A DNA stretch of 64,000 nt from Bradyrhizobium betae (GCF_004123905.1 NZ_MZXW01000021.1:62001-126000), one strand, 5' to 3'; positions 8,992-17,887 are shown, counted from the first letter of the stretch. The notes: generated from the sequence alone by a model not told the origin. Program-made: numbers and translations.

Positions 8992-9339
8992 ATGAGTGGA
9001 GATCGCCTGTTCCTGCTCAGGCCGGGATTTGAAGATCCGGAGCAGCCGGGCCGCTTCTTCGTCTGCCCGCACTGCAATGCGATCGAGGGATTGCTGGCGT
9101 CGTTTCCCGGGCTGGCAACGCAGATCGAAGTGCACCGCCTGCCATTCGCGCGGCCGCGAACGGCGCTGGTCGACATCCTGGGCGAGCAGCATCAATCGCT
9201 TCCGGTTCTGGTCTTCGATGAAAGCCGGCCGGTGCCTGAGGACGCAGGCGTTGCCAACGGCCGGCGCTTCATCGATTCCTCGGAACGAATACTCCGCTAT
9301 CTGGCCGACCGCTACGCATTCCCGCATGTTCACCAATAG
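8992..9339 (+). CDS. DUF3088 protein with thioredoxin-like CxxC
   Basis: This 115-residue protein resembles the DUF3088 family. After LFLLRPGFEDPE comes FVCPHCNAIEGLL with a C25-P-H-C28 pair like a thioredoxin or glutaredoxin active site, then a DILGEQHQSLPVLVFDE segment containing the cis-proline-like block (QSLPVLV) typical of thioredoxin folds, and a C-terminal SERILRYLADRYAFP helix as in glutathione-transferase-type N-domains. It lies 28 bases behind the ferredoxin gene in the same operon. A role in thiol or persulfide transfer for the flavoprotein-ferredoxin pair is my inference; DUF3088 itself has no assigned reaction that I know of. Confidence 0.8.
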   Translation: MSGDRLFLLRPGFEDPEQPGRFFVCPHCNAIEGLLASFPGLATQIEVHRLPFARPRTALVDILGEQHQSLPVLVFDESRPVPEDAGVANGRRFIDSSERILRYLADRYAFPHVHQ

Positions 9340-9365
9340 GCTGATCGGGATCGCCGGCATTCCTC

Positions 9366-10190
9366 CTAGGTTTGCACCTGCCCCCAGCGCTGGACCGTAA
9401 TGCGCGTCAAGCTCCGGAAGATCACGCCCTCCACGAGGAGCCCGATCAGAATCACGGTGAGCAGTCCCGCAAAGACGCTCGCCGTCTCCAGCTGTGCGCG
9501 GCTGGTGTAAATGAACCAGCCGATCCCGCCGGACCGTGCGCTGACGCCGAACACAAGCTCTGCCGCGATCAGCGTACGCCAGGCGAACGCCCAGCCGATC
9601 CGTAAGCCCGACAGGATCTGGGGAAAGGCCGCGGGCACCAGGATCTCCGCAACGAACCGGCCGCCCGAGAGGCCGAGGTTGCGGCCGGCCATTCGCAGGG
9701 TCGGAGGCACCGCGAGGAAGCCGCCATAGCAGGCGAGCGCCACCGGCCACAGAACGGAGTGCACGATGACGAAGATGAGGCTCGGCGTTCCCACACCGAA
9801 CCACAGCAATGCGATGGGCAGCAGCGCGATGGCCGGAAGCGGGTTGAACATCGACGTCAACAGACCAAGAGCCTCATTGCCCCAGCGCGACAGGGCGGCG
9901 AGGGTGGTCAGTACCGCCGCGACGGCAACGCCCAGCGCATAGCCGGTGATGAGAACCCGCAACGAGGTCAACGCGCGGTTCGGCAGCTCGCCCGACAGGA
10001 CGGCCGACCATAGCGCCGACAGCGTCGCGCCCAGGGTCGGCAGCAGGAGCGCGTTGTCGAGCCAGCGTGCATAGAGCTCCCAGGCGAGAGCAAAGCCGCC
10101 GAGGATGACGAAGCGCCGCCATGGTGTGCCCTCGAGCGCACGCCGCAGCGCTGGTGCACGAACGAGTTTCGGAGCCGCGACGTCAGACAT
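9366..10190 (-). CDS. ABC transporter permease, SsuC/TauC-like
   Basis: This permease of about 274 residues has around six membrane segments. It carries the conserved cytoplasmic EAA-type loop, seen as MAGRNLGLSGGRFVAEILVPAA, ahead of PQILSGLRIGWAFAWRTLIAAE, the family signature of nitrate/sulfonate/taurine permeases. The ATG at 10190 overlaps the upstream ATPase stop (10183-10185) by eight bases, a coupling arrangement; the frame extends to 10286 but those residues lie inside the ATPase gene. With the ATPase and the binding protein at 11000-12004 it forms a full importer, probably for a sulfonate or a similar organosulfur anion. Confidence 0.9.
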   Translation of the reverse strand: MSDVAAPKLVRAPALRRALEGTPWRRFVILGGFALAWELYARWLDNALLLPTLGATLSALWSAVLSGELPNRALTSLRVLITGYALGVAVAAVLTTLAALSRWGNEALGLLTSMFNPLPAIALLPIALLWFGVGTPSLIFVIVHSVLWPVALACYGGFLAVPPTLRMAGRNLGLSGGRFVAEILVPAAFPQILSGLRIGWAFAWRTLIAAELVFGVSARSGGIGWFIYTSRAQLETASVFAGLLTVILIGLLVEGVIFRSLTRITVQRWGQVQT

Positions 10191-10998
10191 GGTCGATTTC
10201 CGGAGCAGAGAACACGGTCTCCTGGATGCGCCGCTCCAGCTCGCCGAAACCCGAGCTGCCGCGGGCGCGGGTGTCCGGCGGGACATCGAAGGTGGCGGCC
10301 AGCCGTCCCGGGTGCGGCGTCAGCGCCAGGATGCGGGTTCCGACCCGGATCGCCTCGTCGATGCCATGGGTCACGAACAGGGCGGTATTTCCGGTCTCCT
10401 CGCACAGCTTGAGCAGTTCGTCCTGCATCTGCCGCCGCGTCAGCGCGTCAAGCGCTGCGAAAGGTTCGTCCATCAGCAGCAGCGCCGGCTCCAGCGCAAA
10501 GGCCCGCGCGATTGCGACGCGCTGTTTCATACCGCCGGACAAGGTGTGCGGAAAGGCGTCGACGAAGTTCTTCAATCCGACGCGCTCGAGCCAGCGCCGT
10601 GCAATGGCCTCTGCATCTCGGCGCGGCATTGATTTTCCCCGCTCCAGGGCGTAGCGGACGTTGCCGAGCACAGTGCGCCACGGCAGCAGCTGATCGAACT
10701 CCTGAAACACGGTCATGCGGTCTGGTCCCGGCGCCCCGATCCGCCGGCCGTTCATGCGGATCTCGCCGGCGCTTGGCTTGAGGAAACCGCCGACGGCGCG
10801 CAGCAGCGTGGACTTGCCGCAGCCTGACGGGCCGAGCAGGACCAGCCGTTCGCCGGCCGCGATGCTGAAGCTGACGTCTTCGACCGCAGTGAGGATGCCG
10901 TCCGGCGTCGGATAGCTGATGCTGACGTGATCGAGCTCTAGTAGCGACGGCAACGCCGTATCGCCGACGAGTCCAGTCAGTCGCGGAGCGACGTTCAT
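10183..10998 (-). CDS. ABC transporter ATP-binding protein, SsuB/TauB-like
   Basis: This 271-residue ATPase has Walker A GPSGCGKST, a Q-loop within TVFQEFDQLLPWRTV, the ABC signature LSGGMKQRVAIARAF, and Walker B LLLMDEPFAALD followed by an H-loop in LFVTHGIDEAI. The QLLPWRTV sequence after the Q-loop glutamine is typical of the nitrate/sulfonate/taurine subfamily. It lies between the binding-protein gene (one base between stop and start region) and the permease, so the three genes are one operon. Start is ATG 10998. Confidence 0.92.
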   Translation of the reverse strand: MNVAPRLTGLVGDTALPSLLELDHVSISYPTPDGILTAVEDVSFSIAAGERLVLLGPSGCGKSTLLRAVGGFLKPSAGEIRMNGRRIGAPGPDRMTVFQEFDQLLPWRTVLGNVRYALERGKSMPRRDAEAIARRWLERVGLKNFVDAFPHTLSGGMKQRVAIARAFALEPALLLMDEPFAALDALTRRQMQDELLKLCEETGNTALFVTHGIDEAIRVGTRILALTPHPGRLAATFDVPPDTRARGSSGFGELERRIQETVFSAPEIDHV

Positions 10999-10999
10999 G

Positions 11000-12004
11000 T
11001 CAGCTTCCCGGTTTCTCTCCGAGGCCGGACCAGAACAGGTCCCGCCATGACGCCGGCGCCTGCTTGATCAGGCCGACCTTGGCCTCGAAATCCGCGAACT
11101 TCTGGGCGCCCTCGGGAGCCGTCGTGAAGTTGACGTCCTTGTCGCGAATGATGCTCTCGACGAAGTCGGGCGCAAGCTTCGATCCCTCCGCCTTGATGTA
11201 AAGCGCGGCGGCTTCCGTCGGATTGGCCTTGATCCATTCGTTGGCGCGGTCGAGACCGCGGACGAACGCCAAAATCGTCTTCGGATTGTCGTTGACGAAC
11301 TTCGTCGTGGAATAGACCACGTTGAAGGTGTGTGGGCCGCCGAGCACGTCGTAGCTGTTGAGGACCTGGTGCACCTTGCCGCTCGCCAGCTGTTGCTGCG
11401 AGAACGGCGGCGAGGTGAAATGCGCCGTGATTTCCGAATGGCCCGACAGAATCTGGGCCGTCGCGTCCGGATGCGGCATGCTGACGGTGAGCTCGTCGAG
11501 CTTGTCGTATTTGCCGAACGCCTTGTCCGCCGCCATCTGGAGGACGATCGGCTGGAAGCCGACCTTGACCGACGGAAGCGCGATCCGGTCTTTCTCAGTA
11601 AAATCGGCCAGCGTCTTGATGTTGGGATTGTTGGTGGTCAGGATATTGGCCATCGAGCCCAGTGCGGCGACGCCGATGATCTTGGCGGTGGTCCGCGTCT
11701 TGTCCCAGGTCAGGATCATGGGAGTGATGCCGGCCGTTGCGAAATCGAGGCCGCCCGAAATCAGCGCCTCGTTCATGGCCGCCGCGCCGGACAGCCGGAG
11801 CCATTCGACCTTTGGCGACGCAAGGCCGAGTGCCTTGGCTTCTTCCTCGATCAGCCCTTTCTCGCTGGCGACGATGAGCGGAAGATAGGCGATGCCGAAT
11901 TGTTGGGCGATACGAAGCTGCGTTGTTTCGGCGCCCACGCCATTCGCGCCACCCAGCGTAATGATCAGCGCGAGCGCAGCCTGTAAAAGCCTCGGTCCAT
12001 TCAT
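11000..12004 (-). CDS. ABC transporter substrate-binding protein, SsuA/NrtA-like
   Basis: This 334-residue protein begins at ATG 12004 with a signal peptide (ALALIITLGGANGVGA) and continues with LRIAQQFGIAYLPLIVASEKG, the ligand-binding start of the SsuA/NMT1 group. Other blocks are LISGGLDFATAGITPMIL and HSEITAHFTSPPF. The family binds small anions such as sulfonates, taurine or nitrate. The open frame reaches 12061, but those residues precede the signal peptide. It heads the minus-strand transporter operon and is divergent from the second flavoprotein-ferredoxin pair, so the 470-base gap between them should hold both promoters. Confidence 0.9.
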   Translation of the reverse strand: MNGPRLLQAALALIITLGGANGVGAETTQLRIAQQFGIAYLPLIVASEKGLIEEEAKALGLASPKVEWLRLSGAAAMNEALISGGLDFATAGITPMILTWDKTRTTAKIIGVAALGSMANILTTNNPNIKTLADFTEKDRIALPSVKVGFQPIVLQMAADKAFGKYDKLDELTVSMPHPDATAQILSGHSEITAHFTSPPFSQQQLASGKVHQVLNSYDVLGGPHTFNVVYSTTKFVNDNPKTILAFVRGLDRANEWIKANPTEAAALYIKAEGSKLAPDFVESIIRDKDVNFTTAPEGAQKFADFEAKVGLIKQAPASWRDLFWSGLGEKPGS

Positions 12005-12475
12005 GTTGACGTCTCTTGAATTCCAATTCGTCCGACGGCTCACCACGAGCCATTGCGGCACACTTCAGGAAATCAATCAGCCGGTCCAGTGAACTGATGT
12101 CGCTGCGCCATTTTCGAAAGAAACGCACCTGCTCGCCGCGTTTGACGAGAAATCCGTTCTCCCATGGTGCTTCGATGAAGGAAGTCTGTTCTTGTGCCTT
12201 GAGGAGCTTCGATCCGCTTTTCGGGCGTCCGACGTGACCTGACAATAGAAGAACGTTACGTTTCAGTCGCCGTCCTCTCCGGAGAAGTCTGTTCTACGGT
12301 GAAATAGACGTCTTCCCGACATCGAAGACGGCAGGGCGTCTCGTTCGCCGCAAGCCGCCAAAAGAGTTTCGCCTTTCATTGACGCGGCCGTGGTCCGGCT
12401 CAAACATCGCGTCGATGGGCATGGCCTGGCATCTTCCGGTTCCGGCCAGCCGCCGTTTTGTCAGAGACAGAGATC
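12005..12475. other. Divergent intergenic region of about 470 bases
   Basis: This gap separates the leftward transporter operon from the rightward flavoprotein operon. It is less GC-rich than its neighbours in 12010-12300. A minus-strand open frame starting at a TTG (12245) crosses it and runs on inside the binding-protein gene; it has no ribosome-binding site and I do not call it. The hexamer TCCAATTCG at 12021-12029 also occurs near the inverted repeat at 4351, but one nonamer is weak evidence. No RNA gene is visible. Confidence 0.35.
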
Positions 12476-14080
12476 ATGGTGCTGTCCACGCTCGAAGAGC
12501 TGTCGCTGGCGACCGACGTGCTGGTCGTCGGCGGCGGGATGGCGGGCGCATGGGCCGCGACGTCTGCCGCCGAGGCGGGGGCGAAAGTCGTTCTGGTCGA
12601 CAAGGGCTATTGCGGCACCAGCGGCGTGACGGCCGCGGCAGGACCGGGGCATTGGTGGGTCCCGCCGGATCCTCCGTCGGCCCGCGATACGGCTGTCGCC
12701 AATCGTATCGCGAGCGGCCTTGGTCTTGGTGAAGCGGACTGGATGTATCGCATCCTCGACCAGACCTGGCGCACGCTGCCGACGTTGGCGCGCCACTACA
12801 CGTTCGGCGTCGATGACGAGGGGCGGGTAAACTATCGCGCGGTGCGCGGGCCCGAATATATGCGCGCGTTGCGGCAACAGGTGCTGAGCCGCGGCGTTAC
12901 CATCCTTGATCATTCGCCCGTCCTCGAACTTCTGGCGCGATCCGACGGCTCGATCGGCGGTGCTCGCGGCCGGCGCCGGCAGGACGGCGGGAGAGCGTAT
13001 CAGATCGAAGCGGGGGCGGTGATCCTTGCTGCCGGGGGGACCAGCTTCCTGTCCCATCTGCTGGGATCGCGCACCAATACGGGCGACGGATATCTCATGG
13101 CGGCCGAGGCCGGCGCGGAGATGTCGGGCATGGAGTTCACCGCGGCCTACACCATTGCACCCGCGCATTCGACGATGACGCGAAGCATGGCCTATTCGTT
13201 CGCGACCTATTACGATGCCGACGGGCACGAGCTCGATATTCCTTTCGGCCCCGACCAGACCATTCGCCTGGCGCGCGCGCTCCAGCGTGGTCCGGTCTAC
13301 TGCTCGCTGCGCCGTCTGCCCGACGACATCAAGGCGCGGATGCACACGATTTCGCCGAACGTTCCATTGGTGTTCGATCGCTGGGGCATCGATCCCTATC
13401 GCGACCGCTTCGAGGTGACGTTGCACAACGACGGCACCATTAGGGGCATCGGCGGGGTGCGGGTGCGCGATGTGGATGGCACGACTTCGGTACCGGGACT
13501 GTTCGTGGCCGGCGACAACGCCTCGCGCGAGAAGGTTGCGGGCGCGATCTCTGGCGGCGGCAATGTCAACTCAGCCTGGGCTCTGTCGTCTGGTGTGTTC
13601 GCCGGACGTGCCGCTGCGGGTCTGGCGCGAGGCGCGAAGAGGAGTGCGGGTCGATTGCGGCCACTTGGCCGCGCCGGGCGCGAGCCCCGCAGGGGCGCCA
13701 GGGCCGTCGATCTTGCCGCGCTTCGTAACGGCGTGCGCGCCGAAATGCACCCGTTCGACAAGAATCTATTCCGCACCGGGCAAGGACTTGCAGCATCTGC
13801 ACACGTGCTCGAGGGCTTGTGGTCCGAGTTGGCCGATCACGCAGACACAGGCACAATCGCCTCGCGCGAGACGGCGGCTCTATTGGCAACAGCGCGCTGG
13901 TCCGTCGCCACGGCGGCAACACGTAAGGAGAGCAGGGGCCTTCATCGCCGCGAGGATTTCCCTTCACGGGATTCCGGGCTTGCAGTCCGTCTGCTGAGTG
14001 GCGGCCTGGACCGGGTCTGGGTCGCCGTCGATGGTGCTCCTGCGGACGCCAAGACCGGTCAACTCGAGGCGGCATCATGA
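12476..14080 (+). CDS. FAD-dependent oxidoreductase, fumarate reductase/AprA-like flavoprotein (copy 2)
   Basis: This protein of about 534 residues is a paralogue of the gene at 7018-8646. Shared blocks are the FAD loop VLVVGGGMAGAWAATSAAE, VVLVDKGYCGTSGVTAAAGPG, the GPEYMRALRQQ helix, TILDHSPVLELL, the late FAD block VPGLFVAGDNASREKVAG and the end block RKESRGLHRREDFP. The frame opens at TTG 12458, but ATG 12476, preceded by GAGACAGAGA, fits the copy-1 N-terminus better. The end overlaps the ferredoxin gene in ATGA. Two copies, each with its own ferredoxin, suggest two related substrates or a tandem redox step; neither reaction is known from sequence. Confidence 0.87.
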   Translation: MVLSTLEELSLATDVLVVGGGMAGAWAATSAAEAGAKVVLVDKGYCGTSGVTAAAGPGHWWVPPDPPSARDTAVANRIASGLGLGEADWMYRILDQTWRTLPTLARHYTFGVDDEGRVNYRAVRGPEYMRALRQQVLSRGVTILDHSPVLELLARSDGSIGGARGRRRQDGGRAYQIEAGAVILAAGGTSFLSHLLGSRTNTGDGYLMAAEAGAEMSGMEFTAAYTIAPAHSTMTRSMAYSFATYYDADGHELDIPFGPDQTIRLARALQRGPVYCSLRRLPDDIKARMHTISPNVPLVFDRWGIDPYRDRFEVTLHNDGTIRGIGGVRVRDVDGTTSVPGLFVAGDNASREKVAGAISGGGNVNSAWALSSGVFAGRAAAGLARGAKRSAGRLRPLGRAGREPRRGARAVDLAALRNGVRAEMHPFDKNLFRTGQGLAASAHVLEGLWSELADHADTGTIASRETAALLATARWSVATAATRKESRGLHRREDFPSRDSGLAVRLLSGGLDRVWVAVDGAPADAKTGQLEAAS

Positions 14081-14454
14081 TCGAGCTCATCGTCGCGGAC
14101 CGCTGTACGGATTGCGGGACATGCATCGAGGTTTGTCCAGCTAATGTGCTCGACGTCGGGCAAAGCGGCCTGCCGATCCTCGCGCGTGTCGAGGATTGCC
14201 AGACCTGCTTCATGTGCGAGCTCTATTGTCAGGCCGACGCCATCTACGTCGCACCCGATTGCGACCGCCGTGTCACCGTGGACGAGACCGAGGTGGTGGC
14301 CTCCGGTCGCCTAGGTCAATACCGCAAGCATTCCGGCTGGGACGAATGGTCCGATCGCTTTCCTAACGAGCAATGGCTGATGGAAACCGTATTCCGTCGC
14401 GCCGGCGAGGCCGCGCCGAAGGCGACGTCGACTGACGTTGTCCGCACGAAGTGA
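14077..14454 (+). CDS. 2x[4Fe-4S] ferredoxin subunit, AprB-like (copy 2)
   Basis: This 125-residue protein has cluster motifs at C10/C13/C16/C20 and C41/C44/C47/C51. The second motif ends CELYCQADAIYV, so it lacks the proline after the last cysteine that copy 1 has. The tail is about 20 residues longer than in copy 1. It is coupled to the flavoprotein gene by a four-base overlap and is the last gene before a gap of about 136 bases. It presumably forms a flavoprotein-ferredoxin complex equivalent to copy 1. Confidence 0.9.
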   Translation: MIELIVADRCTDCGTCIEVCPANVLDVGQSGLPILARVEDCQTCFMCELYCQADAIYVAPDCDRRVTVDETEVVASGRLGQYRKHSGWDEWSDRFPNEQWLMETVFRRAGEAAPKATSTDVVRTK

Positions 14455-14590
14455 GTCCAGAGAGACAAACTATTATGTCGTGTCGAGATGCGTCGTCCTG
14501 TTGTTGCATGATAGCGGCGATCTTTGAAAAGACTATCTTGGGCTGAGCGCCTAGCATGTCCTCGTTATCGTCATCGTAAAGCTGCAGGAC

Positions 14591-15583
14591 ATGAACACCC
14601 CCCGAATTGAAGGCCAGCGCGCATCCGCCAGCGTGCGATCGCCGATCATCGTCAATCAGCTTGGCCCGGAGGTTCGGGCCGCGCTTGCCGATCACTGGTC
14701 GCGTCCGCTGATCATTGATCATCCCGCCGATCGCGCGCTATGGGAGATCGCTCCGGAGGCGGACGTGCTGCTGACGCGGCCGCTCGCCGGGTGGCACGGT
14801 GCGCCCGCGGAGAAGCCGGCCGGCTGGCCGTTCGGCCTGCGCTGGATCCAGACCGCATCGACGGGCGTCGATTTCTTTCCGGCGTGGTTGCTCGATGGCC
14901 CCGTGGTCACGGTCGGCCGCGGTATCTCGGCCGATCCGATCGCGGAATATGTGCTTGCGGCGATCCTCGGCTTCGAAAAGCGTATCCATGACATCCGGCC
15001 GCGCAATCGTGAGCAATGGAGGATCACCCCGCTGGGCTCGCTCAGCGGCAAGACGATCGGCATTGCGGGCTTCGGCGCCATCGGCCGCGCCGTCGTCGAA
15101 CGGGTCAAACCGTTCGGCGTCAGCATCAGGGTTCTGCGACGCTCGGCCTGGCCATATGTCCTTCCGGGCATCCAGCCTGTCGACAGTATCGAGCAGCTGG
15201 TCGAGGTCTCCGATCATCTCGTTCTCGCTTTGCCGGCAACGACGAAGACGGCGCGTCTGATCAACGCCGACGTGCTGGCACGCGCCAAGCCATCGCTTCA
15301 CCTGATCAATGTCGCGCGTGGAAGGATCGTCGATCAGGGCGCCCTGTTGCAGGCGCTCGACGAGGGACGGATTGCCGGCGCGACGCTCGATGTCACCGAC
15401 CCCGAGCCGCCGCCGGAAGGCGATCCAATCTATGACCATCCCAAGGTCGTCCTGACCCCGCACGTGTCATGGACGGGTGGCGAGGATGCGAAGCGGCTGG
15501 CCGACAAGACGCTGGTCAACCTCGACGCCTACGCGCATGGCGCGGCGCTGGCCGACGTCTTCGACAGGAATCTCGAATACTAA
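14591..15583 (+). CDS. D-2-hydroxyacid dehydrogenase (NAD-dependent)
   Basis: This 330-residue enzyme has the Rossmann loop KTIGIAGFGAIGRAV in the middle, as in the D-2-hydroxyacid dehydrogenase family. The catalytic arginine is in NVARGRIVDQGAL, the glutamate in DVTDPEPPPEGDPIY and the histidine in VVLTPHVSW. Such enzymes interconvert 2-oxoacids and D-2-hydroxyacids with NAD(P)H in the cytoplasm. It is 15 bases ahead of the aldolase gene, so the two are one operon, and may process the carbon skeleton left after desulfonation. The start is ATG 14591 after GCAGGAC. The substrate is not predictable. Confidence 0.9.
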   Translation: MNTPRIEGQRASASVRSPIIVNQLGPEVRAALADHWSRPLIIDHPADRALWEIAPEADVLLTRPLAGWHGAPAEKPAGWPFGLRWIQTASTGVDFFPAWLLDGPVVTVGRGISADPIAEYVLAAILGFEKRIHDIRPRNREQWRITPLGSLSGKTIGIAGFGAIGRAVVERVKPFGVSIRVLRRSAWPYVLPGIQPVDSIEQLVEVSDHLVLALPATTKTARLINADVLARAKPSLHLINVARGRIVDQGALLQALDEGRIAGATLDVTDPEPPPEGDPIYDHPKVVLTPHVSWTGGEDAKRLADKTLVNLDAYAHGAALADVFDRNLEY

Positions 15584-15598
15584 AAAGGAGCCGCAACA

Positions 15599-16381
15599 AT
15601 GAACAAGGTCGTCGAGAAGCCCAAAAAGTATTCCCTGGTCGAGCGCACACCGGCCGCGACGTTCGAGGAGGAGCGGCTGCACCGCAAGCAGCGGCTTGCT
15701 GCGACGTTCCGGCTGTTTTCGCGCTACGGCTTCGATCAGGGTCTCGCGGGCCATGTCACCGTGCGCGACCCGGAGTTTTCCGAACGGTTCTGGATCAACC
15801 CGCTGTCGAAGCATTTCAGCCAGATCAAGGTCTCAGATCTTCAGCTCGTCGATCACGACGGCAACATCCTCATTGGCGACAAGCCGATCAACCAGGCCGG
15901 CTTCGTCATTCACTCGGCGATCCACGCGGCGCATCCGGAGGTGATTGCGGCCGCACATACCCATTCGACTTATGGCAAGGCCTGGTCCGCGCTGGGACGC
16001 CTGCTCGATCCGCTGACGCAGGATTCCTGCGCTTTCTACGAGGATCACGTGCTGTTCGATCCCTTCTCCGGTGTCGTGCTGGAGGCGGAGGAGGGCCGCA
16101 AGATCGCGCAGGCGCTGGGATCGAAGAAGGCCGCCATCTTGCAGAACCACGGCCTGCTCACGGTCGGACCGACCATCGAGGCGGCGGCGTGGTGGTACAT
16201 CGCGATGGACAATGCCGCGCGCGCCCAGTTGCTTGCTGAAGCCGCCGGTACGCCAAAGCCGATTCCGCATGAGGTCGCCAGCCTGACTTCGCGGCAAGTC
16301 GGCACGCACAAGGGCGGCTATTTCAGCTTCCAGCCGCTGTGGGACTGGATCACCGCAGCCGAGCCGGATTTGTTTAACTAG
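15599..16381 (+). CDS. Class II aldolase/adducin-family protein
   Basis: This 260-residue protein belongs to the class II aldolase/adducin fold. The metal site is visible in AAHTHSTYGKAW (HxH) and later QNHGLLTVGPTIEAAAWWY, the latter being the third histidine and the long helix of the family. RYGFDQGLAGHVTVRDP near the N-terminus matches the phosphate/hydroxyl-binding loop region. The family includes L-fuculose-phosphate and ribulose-phosphate aldolases and hydroxyacid-type decarboxylases. An AAGGAG ribosome-binding site precedes ATG 15599. The last four bases, CTAG, are also the end of the convergent gene. The substrate is unknown. Confidence 0.88.
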   Translation: MNKVVEKPKKYSLVERTPAATFEEERLHRKQRLAATFRLFSRYGFDQGLAGHVTVRDPEFSERFWINPLSKHFSQIKVSDLQLVDHDGNILIGDKPINQAGFVIHSAIHAAHPEVIAAAHTHSTYGKAWSALGRLLDPLTQDSCAFYEDHVLFDPFSGVVLEAEEGRKIAQALGSKKAAILQNHGLLTVGPTIEAAAWWYIAMDNAARAQLLAEAAGTPKPIPHEVASLTSRQVGTHKGGYFSFQPLWDWITAAEPDLFN

Positions 16382-17730
16382 GAATCACGGCCCCGGAGGC
16401 GCGTAGCCAGCTCCGCACATTGCTGCCGGATGTCCGGAACGGCGATGATCTCCCAGAACGCCGCCCGCGTGAGCGGTCCGACCGCGTACAGGCGGCGAGA
16501 GGGAGATCCATTGCGATTGACGATCGCGCAGTCGGGCGTGACGTCGATGCCGATCCGCAGCGGATCGATGCGGGCACGGCCCTCGTCGAGCAGGCTGCGC
16601 ACGGCCGGGTTGGTGCTGGCGCCGGGATCGCGGACGATACCGGTGCAGTCGATGATGGCTCCGACCTGCAGTTCGGACGTCTCGGCTTGGCCGCGCCGCC
16701 GATAGCGAACGAGAGCACCGCCAGCGTCCGGCGTGACGGTGGCGAGCTTGCCGGCGATGACCGTCAGCCGCCCCACCGCAAGGGCCTCTCCGATGCGGGC
16801 CTCGACCTCCGGCGCGGTGCGGTGGCGATGGACATCCCACCAGGCGCGGGCGTGTTCCAGGAAACGGCGCCTGGAGCTCAACGGCAGCTCCTGCCAGAGC
16901 CGCTGGGTGAAAGGCCTGATCGCATCGATGGCGCCGCGCCAATCGCCGCCCGCGGCGACGTGCAACTCGATGCGGCGGCGAAACCAGCGCAGCAGGGGCC
17001 CGATCTCGGCGCCGAACGGAATCTCGCTCTCGGCAAAGCGCATCGGATCGACGCGCCGATGCGCTCTCGGCAGCAGGCCGCGCCGCGACATCGCGACGAT
17101 CCGCCCCTGATGTCCGTAGCGGAGCAGCGACAGCACATAGTCCACCATCGAGAGACCGGTGCCGAGGATGAGCACGGTGGCGTTCGTGTCGATACCGGCA
17201 TCGGCCGGTGAGGCCCAGGGCTCGGCATGGCCAGCCAGCAGCGGGGCCGCGGCGTCATGGCCGGTCGCGAGAATGGCCGTGCTCCCGGTGATGCATGTTC
17301 CGTCTGCAAGGGTGACTGCGACGTCGGACGGATTTTCGCGGATGGCCGCGCATTCGCCGCGCACGACGGTCAGGCCTTGTGTCCCATCGCGCGATCTCAG
17401 CGGCGCGATCAGATCGGCGAGATAGTCCCCGTAGGCATGCCGTGGAACGAAGCAATAGGGATCCGGACACAACGGTCCGGCGGGCTGCGCGCACAGCCAG
17501 TTCCAGAAATGCTCGGGATCGTCGGGCAGCGCGCTCATATTCGTCACGCGCACATTGAGGAGATGTTCGGGATTGCCTGCATGATAGGCAAGTCCGCGTC
17601 CGATCTCGGGCCTCTTCTCGATCAAGGTCACGCGGAGATCGGATGGATTGGTCTTCAGCAGCTGAAAGGCGAGAAGAACGCCGCTAGCGCCTCCGCCGAT
17701 GACGATCGCGTGCCGCCCCTCCGGACCCAT
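16378..17730 (-). CDS. FAD/NAD(P)-binding oxidoreductase (NAD_binding_9-type)
   Basis: This 450-residue flavoprotein starts HAIVIGGGASGVLLAFQLL, an FAD-binding GxGxxG loop. It continues with VTLIEKRPEIGRGLAYHAG and NPEHLLNVRVTNMSALPDDPEHF, typical of the large FAD/NAD(P)-binding family annotated as NAD_binding_9 or HI0933-like. A second dinucleotide loop appears as ATVLILGTGLSMVDYVLSLL, and STAILATGHDA is the usual ATG motif. The start is ATG 17730; a longer frame to 17793 adds no family sequence. It is convergent with the aldolase operon, sharing the CTAG stop, and faces an unrelated LysR gene. The reaction is unknown. Confidence 0.82.
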   Translation of the reverse strand: MGPEGRHAIVIGGGASGVLLAFQLLKTNPSDLRVTLIEKRPEIGRGLAYHAGNPEHLLNVRVTNMSALPDDPEHFWNWLCAQPAGPLCPDPYCFVPRHAYGDYLADLIAPLRSRDGTQGLTVVRGECAAIRENPSDVAVTLADGTCITGSTAILATGHDAAAPLLAGHAEPWASPADAGIDTNATVLILGTGLSMVDYVLSLLRYGHQGRIVAMSRRGLLPRAHRRVDPMRFAESEIPFGAEIGPLLRWFRRRIELHVAAGGDWRGAIDAIRPFTQRLWQELPLSSRRRFLEHARAWWDVHRHRTAPEVEARIGEALAVGRLTVIAGKLATVTPDAGGALVRYRRRGQAETSELQVGAIIDCTGIVRDPGASTNPAVRSLLDEGRARIDPLRIGIDVTPDCAIVNRNGSPSRRLYAVGPLTRAAFWEIIAVPDIRQQCAELATRLRGRDS

Positions 17731-17887
17731 CGTGCCGCCCCCGTTCTGATCGCTCAGCCAACGTCGCAGGATAGGGGAAGTTCTAGCGCTCAAATGCGTT
17801 GATAGTCAGACAAGTGCAATATTCTATTCTTCATCAGATCAAGAGTGATGACGCTCCGTCGAATCGACATCTGCTGGAACGATCTTG

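Noticed and set aside
12005..12245. Minus-strand frame upstream of the SsuA-like gene, starting SGHVGRPKSGSKLLKAQEQ
   Set aside because: It starts at a TTG without a ribosome-binding site, continues far into the binding-protein gene in the wrong frame, and shows no family; at best a decayed remnant.
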